64,000 nucleotides of DNA from the NCBI GenBank assembly GCA_023374025.1, contig SIJG01000027.1, positions 555,252-619,251 of the forward strand. The letters are read 5' to 3'. Positions 59,264 to 64,000 of the stretch are shown one piece after another. The first letter of the stretch is position 1. Each line of letters opens with the position of its first letter. The notes beneath the pieces were generated by a model. That model was not told the DNA's origin. It saw nothing but the letters and a program-made list of their open reading frames with translations, and did no database searches. Origin of the DNA: Heterodera schachtii (taxonomy: Eukaryota; Nematoda; Chromadorea; Rhabditida; Heteroderidae). The translations under genes and the position numbers were made by a program.

Positions 59264-59672
59264 TCATTTGAATTATTTAACTTTTTTAAAACAGATTTGA
59301 TTATTATTAGTTTAATGTTTTGTAAAGTTTAATGTTTTTCATGTTTCTCAGAAACAAATTTGTTTATCGCCACTTATTTATTATCCTAATTTTTGCAATA
59401 TTCATCTGAATATGAGTTTATTTTGTTGAATTATATTTTTAAATTATTTAAATAAATGTTTTTTTTAAATAAATTTATCGATAATTAGGAATATCAATCG
59501 TGCAGATCATCGATTTGTTCTTGCAGATGCGTGAGCTTATTTTTAATTCGGCGATAAATATTTTGGATTCCAAATCTTGATGCTGTGCACCCTAAAACCT
59601 CAAATTTTGTGTTTTTCATTTGATTTGTAAAAAAAATATTAATTATTTTTGATTTAGTTATTTATTTATTTT
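59264..59672 (-). repeat. Right arm of second inverted repeat
   Basis: Mirror of 58450-58853. The arms differ more than those of the 9.4-13.5 kb repeat, so this inversion is older or less homogenised. Confidence 0.9.
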
Positions 59673-60295
59673 CATTACAATTAAACTTTCTTTTTCTCTT
59701 ATTTCAAAAATATTTTTATGTTGTTTTTTGTGCATTTACTTTTATAAAATTAACTTATTGAAATTAAATCGAGTGAATTCGATCGTATTAAATTTTTGAA
59801 CGCTTTTGATTCTTTATAGCCAGGATCTATAGCGAAAATAAATACTAAATAAGAAAATTAATTAATTTAATAGAGATCTTTATTCTTTTTCTTAAAATTT
59901 AATAATCCTCAAAAAACATGCGGACAGAAATGAAAAATAAATAAAACAATCACTTCATTAAAGCATTTAGTCCTTTTGACAACTGATTTTTTAAATTTAA
60001 ATATTAATTTGTTGTTTTTACATTGCTTTATAAAATATGAATTGCGTGATAAAAAGAGAGAATATTTTAAACTTTATGGCTTCGATTAAAGAATTTAAAT
60101 AAAATAGTCCTAGCGATTATACAAAAAAACGCACCAACAAATATTTATATAAAAAATTTTAATAAAATACAAAATTTAGTGAAAAAATATTATAAAATTA
60201 ATTTAAATTCAAAAATGAGACTGATAATTTTGAGTCTGTATTAATAGTTTAATCTTCCGAAAAAAAATATAAAAATATTGTTACGCCATCCAAAG
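59673..60295. other. AT-rich DNA, no gene seen
   Basis: Nothing recognised. Confidence 0.5.
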
Positions 60296-60540
60296 CAGTG
60301 ATGCCGCGGGTTGAGAAAAATTTCGGGTTCGGGTTTCGGGTCGGGCACTCGAAAAATTTCGAGTTCGGGTTTCGGGTTTCGGGTCGAGAAAAACCTCGGG
60401 TTTCGGGTATCGGGTTTCGGGTCAATTGAAAAATTTTTATAATATGTTCAAAATCGATAAGAATTTTTTTAACGAATGAAAAATCATTAAAAATTTTCTG
60501 CGTCACGCTTTTTCAATGTAAATTTCTCGAACAAGAAGAC

Positions 60541-60564
60541 TGGCGGTGCCGATAGGCGCCGCCA
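60541..60564 (-). repeat. GC-rich hairpin, distal copy
   Basis: TGGCGGTGCC, loop GATA, GGCGCCGCCA. A 10-bp stem with one wobble. It lies 170 bp from the next copy, and both are followed by an AAAAATTTGNAANTT-like phrase, so the hairpin unit is tandemly duplicated in this core. Confidence 0.88.
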
Positions 60565-60710
60565 GGAAAAAATTTGAAAATTTGAGTTAAATTTGGTAAC
60601 AGATTTTCACCAAAAAATTGCCAAATTTTTGCGCTTTAAGTTGACAAATTTTTGCCTTTAAAAACGTTTTTTACGGCGTTTTTCCAAAAAACTTTTGGGG
60701 AACCGGGGGG

Positions 60711-60736
60711 CCGGCGGTGCCGATAGGCGCCGCCGG
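60711..60736 (-). repeat. GC-rich hairpin, proximal copy
   Basis: CCGGCGGTGCC, loop GATA, GGCGCCGCCGG: an 11-bp stem with one G-T wobble. It is preceded by CCAAAAAACTTTTGGGGAAC, which is also present before the hairpin at 49741. Confidence 0.9.
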
Positions 60737-60919
60737 GAAAAATTTTGTAGTTTATAATACGATTTGTTTACAGAATGTGTCAAAAAAAGATCAAAGTTTT
60801 GGTTAAATTTGCGGTTTTAGGCTGTTTAAAAAAATAAAAATAATAATTTTTAAGTTTAAATATTTTTTATTAATTTAATTTCAATTGAAATAATGTAAAG
60901 AAAATGTAAAAAATATTCT

Positions 60920-60986
60920 ATACCAGTGGGGAATTGAACCCGAGCGAAAAATAAAGAAAGGCAACAGGTATAGCCATTACACCACA
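60920..60986 (-). pseudogene. tRNA-derived SINE-like head in composite element
   Basis: On the minus strand TGTGGTGTAATGGCTATACC forms an A box and D stem (GGT/ACC), and CTCGGGTTCAATTCCCCACT carries a canonical B box. The acceptor ends do not pair. It has the same position and direction relative to the hairpins as the head at 49948-50014, and the flanking core is homologous. Confidence 0.7.
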
Positions 60987-61197
60987 TTTGAATTTGAACA
61001 CATGCTGTAAATGAAATAAATGAATTATTTTTTCTCAAAAATCTCCTTCTCCAACAATTTCCTTCTCTTTTCTCACCCAGATCCCCATTCTTATCGGTGC
61101 ATATTTTTTTGCCTATGCCGCGGGTTGAGAAAAATTTCGGGTTCGGGTTTCGGGTCGAGAAAAACCTCGGGTTTCGGGTCTCGGGTTGGCATCACTG

Positions 61198-61814
61198 GTC
61201 CAAAGTGAATAAACCAAAAGTTTATTCAAACAAAATAAAAAGGGACAAGGCGAACAATAAATAAAATATTGATTGGAAATGGGTCACAAATTATTGTTCT
61301 ATAAAACGAAGTCGTCGACAAGATTTAAAATTAAGAAAAAATAGCCTATTGCTAATTTTATTCATAATTTTAATTAATAAAAAAGTCAAAGGATTTCAAA
61401 TACTATAAAAAAAAAATTAAATTTTTGCTTTTAATTTTTTTAATTTTGATCAGTGTTATTTGTTTTAAAAATTAAAATGAGTTCGATTTAGGACATTTCA
61501 AGGTTTTGTAATCGAATGATTTGGGGTTATGTGTAAAGATTTTTCATCATGTGGACCGAGAAAATAAAACAAATAAATGTTTGTCTTTTTTCTGAAAAGA
61601 AACTGCCCTTAATGGTTTGTAATATCAATATTTGCAATGACAATAAATTTTAAATAAATCAAAACTATTTAGCCTATATTTATTAACTCAAATAAAATGC
61701 GAAAAATGGAACATATAATTTTAATTTTTGAATGTAAACAGGACAGCAAAAAACAATTAATGTAAATGCAAAGATTATTTCTAACAAATGAAAACCATAA
61801 TTTAGTCGTTTTAG
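61198..61814. other. AT-rich DNA, no gene seen
   Basis: Nothing recognised beyond short mixed patches around 61500-61560. Confidence 0.5.
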
Positions 61815-61870
61815 GTTTCATTTCTGAAATAGGAAATCGAAATTCCGAGGCTAAAAATTTTTTGTAAATT
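61815..61870 (+). repeat. Scrap with GGAAATCGAAATTCCGAGG theme
   Basis: One or two words resembling the GGAAATCGGAATTCC theme at 20050-20162. No terminus. Confidence 0.4.
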
Positions 61871-62219
61871 GGAAGAAGAAAATCTTACATTAAATAAAAG
61901 AAAAAATGTTAAAAACTAAACTTTTTAATAGGGTAAATTGTAAAAAAGTAAAAGAAATAAAATTTAAATAAAAAAACACAGTGTAAAAAACATTTTACCA
62001 ACAGGATGGGTCAGTTCAGTAGTGAATTTAGAATTTTTTTGTTCATTTTTTCACAATTTTAGAAGATAAAAAAGGGCCAACAAACATACGCCGTAAAAGT
62101 ATGAATTCATAAAGACATGAGAAGTTAAAAAAGTATTTAATAATTTTTATGCAATAATTCAATTGGTATTAACGCAAAATGCGAAATCAAAAACGAATTA
62201 ATGAATTTTAAACCAACAA
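61871..62219. other. AT-rich DNA, no gene seen
   Basis: Contains a GACATGAGAAGTTAAAAA phrase (62115) recurring as GACATGAGAAATTAAAAA at about 63087, a hint of another old repeat. Confidence 0.4.
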
Positions 62220-62272
62220 AATCTGTTACAAAAGGTCAAAATTTGCATTTTTTCCCCCGGCGGTGCGTACTC
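62220..62272 (+). repeat. Truncated core with half hairpin
   Basis: AATCTGTTACAAAAGGTC leading into TTTTTTCCCCCGGCGGTGCG resembles, on the opposite strand, the segment beside the hairpin at 49741-49805. The second half of the stem is missing. Confidence 0.55.
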
Positions 62273-63481
62273 CTAGGAAAAGAATTCTTATTCAACATGG
62301 AGCACTTAAATATTATTAATTTAATTATTTCATAAATGCTAATGTTTTACTCTAAATAAATATAAAAACTCAATTGACCAATAAAGGTTGAAACAAAAAA
62401 TAAATAATTAAATATAATAAACAAAAAAAAAATTTAAAATTCAAATTATTAAAATAATGTTTAAAATATGAATATCTTGATAAAGTGGAATAATTAAAAT
62501 AATAATGAAAAACTTTTAAATAATAACAAAAAAATAATAATTAATATAATAAACAAACAAAAGAGTTTCTAGTCATTTAAAATTTTAAACAGAATAATCA
62601 AAACGATTTAAAATAAATAAAATTAAATATTAAAATTAGAATTAGAATAAAACTTTTATTTGTTTATATAAAATAGCAAAAAAAATCGAATAATAAAAGC
62701 ATAATATAAATGGAAAAAATAGAAAATAGAATTTCTAGCAGATGTAAGTTTAAAATTTTGTAAAATTCAGTTGTTTATTTAAAATAAATAAATATAAAAT
62801 CAAAAAAATTTGCAGATACTTCTTTCAAAAATGATTTATCAGTGGTTAAAATTATCATTTATTTAAATAAAAAACTAGAAATATCATATTTTCACTTTCC
62901 ATTATTATTCTGAAAATTTTTTGTTTTTTTAAAATTTGAACAATATTTAAGCAAGTTAAAAAGTTGAAATAACAAAATTAAATAAATAATTCAAAAAACT
63001 AAAATAAATTAACAAAATTTAATAGGCAAAAATAAAGATAATAATAAATCAAAACCGGGCCCGAATAGAACAAAATAAGTTACGAGACATGAGAAATTAA
63101 AAATTCAAAATAATTAGTTAATATGCTGATAAATTTGATTATAAAAACCAAAAATAATAAGTTTCCGTCAAATAATATTAATTTATCTTTTACAGAAATT
63201 TAATCAAAATGAAATACAGAGTATCATTAATTAGCAGAAGAGAAAAAAGGGCGACCCCATAATATTTATAAATTAAATAATATTATAAAATACAACAAAA
63301 ATAAATTAATTTTAAATATAAGCAAAAATTAGTTATAAATAAAAATCAGAATAAATCAAATTTAAAAAAATTAATAAAATAAATTTATAAAATATATAAA
63401 AATTAAAATTATCTAAATTAAATGAAATTTAAGCTTCAAAATGAGTAACAATAAATATATATTTGAAAAAGAGTTAATTAA
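62273..63481. other. AT-rich, A-skewed DNA, no gene seen
   Basis: Nothing coding-like. Small GC patches at 63055 and 63250 are unassigned. Confidence 0.5.
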
Positions 63482-63553
63482 ATGCAAGAAATTTATTTAT
63501 ACGGCAAATCGATGCATGGCAAGGTGGATGTGAATCCGGAGGACAAGGATTAA
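63482..63553 (+). other. Coding-like 24-codon island, possible exon remnant
   Basis: A short frame, MQEIYLYGKSMHGKV then DVNPEDKD and TAA, has about 50 percent GC over its last 50 bases. It contrasts sharply with the flanks, which are nearly all A/T. The charged, mixed composition looks like the end of a real protein. I do not recognise a family. There is no good splice acceptor immediately upstream (a nematode-type TTTTCAG is absent) and no partner exon, and the opposite strand is also open over this interval. It could be a terminal exon, a retro-copy scrap or chance. Confidence 0.25.
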
Positions 63554-64000
63554 ATAAATAAATAATTTAATTTTTTACGAATAAATAAAAAAATTTATTA
63601 ACCTCGGCTTAAATAAATAATATTATTTTCAAAAATTATCTAAATCTTTAATAATTATAAAGAAATGATAAGTGAATCATCAAAAGAAAAGTTCAATTAA
63701 CAAAAATGATATAAGTGGGCATGGTTTAATTTAATTATATAAAAAACAAAAATATAAAGTTTAAATAGAATAATTAATTAAATTCTTAAATATTAAGAAT
63801 GACTTTTTTGTTAATAAAAAGATAATTGATCGTATTGAAATTTTATAGTTTAGTGTGCAAACTACAGATTGTTTGGTTTTCGTCAATCAAAATTTAAAAA
63901 TTGACAAAAATCTAAAAAGCACAAAAAAACTGTCATTATTTGAATGAATTTGGCAAATTTAGTGCTTTATAAGATAAGAGAAGTTAAATTAAAATAAATT
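63554..64000. other. AT-rich DNA, no gene seen
   Basis: Nothing recognised to the window edge. Confidence 0.5.

Larger units (their letters stand above)
60296..61197. mobile_element. Composite hAT-type element, CGGGTTT ends, 902 bp, 8-bp TSD
   Basis: Ends CAGTGATGCC and GGCATCACTG are inverted repeats. Octamers ATCCAAAG and GTCCAAAG flank it with 7 of 8 matches. Both sides reiterate CGGGTTT/CGGGTTC, and a block GCCGCGGGTTGAGAAAAATT is present in the same orientation at both ends. The core holds two GC-rich hairpins and a minus-strand tRNA-like head and matches the core of 49293-50281. There is no transposase. The 85-, 60- and 62-codon frames within are translations of repeat and tRNA-like sequence. 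Confidence 0.9.

Noticed and set aside
60308..60425. CGGGTTTCGGGTTTCGGGT array as an interstitial telomere
   Set aside because: The unit is irregular and matches no known telomere repeat (nematode TTAGGC or others). It sits symmetrically inside a hAT-type element.
60856..61038. 60-codon minus-strand frame as a gene
   Set aside because: It is a translation through the tRNA-like head (WCNGYTC...FPTG pattern typical of translated tRNA sequence).
1..64000. CRISPR arrays, operons, Shine-Dalgarno sites, plasmid or phage features
   Set aside because: No evenly spaced identical repeats with unique spacers and no prokaryotic gene organisation. All coding signal is eukaryotic transposon.

Overview
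The window looks like nuclear DNA from an invertebrate with a very AT-rich genome. It has long A/T-only tracts, no prokaryotic gene organisation, and eukaryotic transposons of the Ty3/gypsy, hAT and Tc1/mariner types. A nematode is plausible from the general look and the type of gypsy element, but nothing here proves the taxon. I found no host gene I can name, no rRNA, no intact tRNA and no CRISPR. Nearly all listed coding signal belongs to one broken retrotransposon. Other open frames are short, A/T-driven chance frames or translations of simple repeats.

Layout. 1-9.4 kb: T-skewed AT-rich DNA with a few repeat scraps. 9.4-13.5 kb: a large, almost perfect inverted repeat (arms of about 1.43 kb, spacer 1.24 kb), with diverged partial copies of its parts following to 15.8 kb. 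16.7-17.2 kb: a Tc1/mariner-type MITE with TA target duplication. 20-22.5 kb: repeat fragments. 22.7-23.6 kb: a hAT-type MITE inserted inside an older inverted-repeat element. 23.05-32.78 kb: an almost identical tandem duplication of 4,867 bp. 34.6-37.9 kb: a damaged Ty3/gypsy element on the minus strand (protease, RT, integrase; no gag, RNase H deleted, frameshifted) fused to a deletion derivative of itself. 39.8-40.1 kb: a solo LTR with a 5-bp target duplication. 42.0-42.3 kb: the C-terminal end of a hAT transposase beside a hAT-type terminus. 44.4-45.8, 49.3-50.3 and 60.3-61.2 kb: GC-rich islands made of hAT-type termini and a shared core. 58.45-59.67 kb: a second inverted repeat. The rest is AT-rich DNA built partly of very diverged dispersed repeats.

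The most interesting pattern is a group of short elements whose ends fit the hAT consensus (YARNG) and often have 8-bp target duplications that I could read directly (ATTTTGAA, ATAATTAT, AATATAAT, and 7 of 8 bases at 60.3/61.2 kb). In each family one short word from the terminus is reiterated inward (CGGGACC, CGGGTTT, GGAAATCGGAATTCC, TAGGCAC, and so on). Two of these elements, with unrelated termini, carry the same roughly 400-bp core. That core has a tRNA-like head with A and B boxes, followed in the same transcriptional direction by a conserved GC-rich hairpin. Further copies or fragments of the hairpin lie at 7.8, 44.8, 45.0, 60.5 and 62.3 kb. This looks like a SINE-like cassette moving with, or repeatedly landing in, hAT MITEs.
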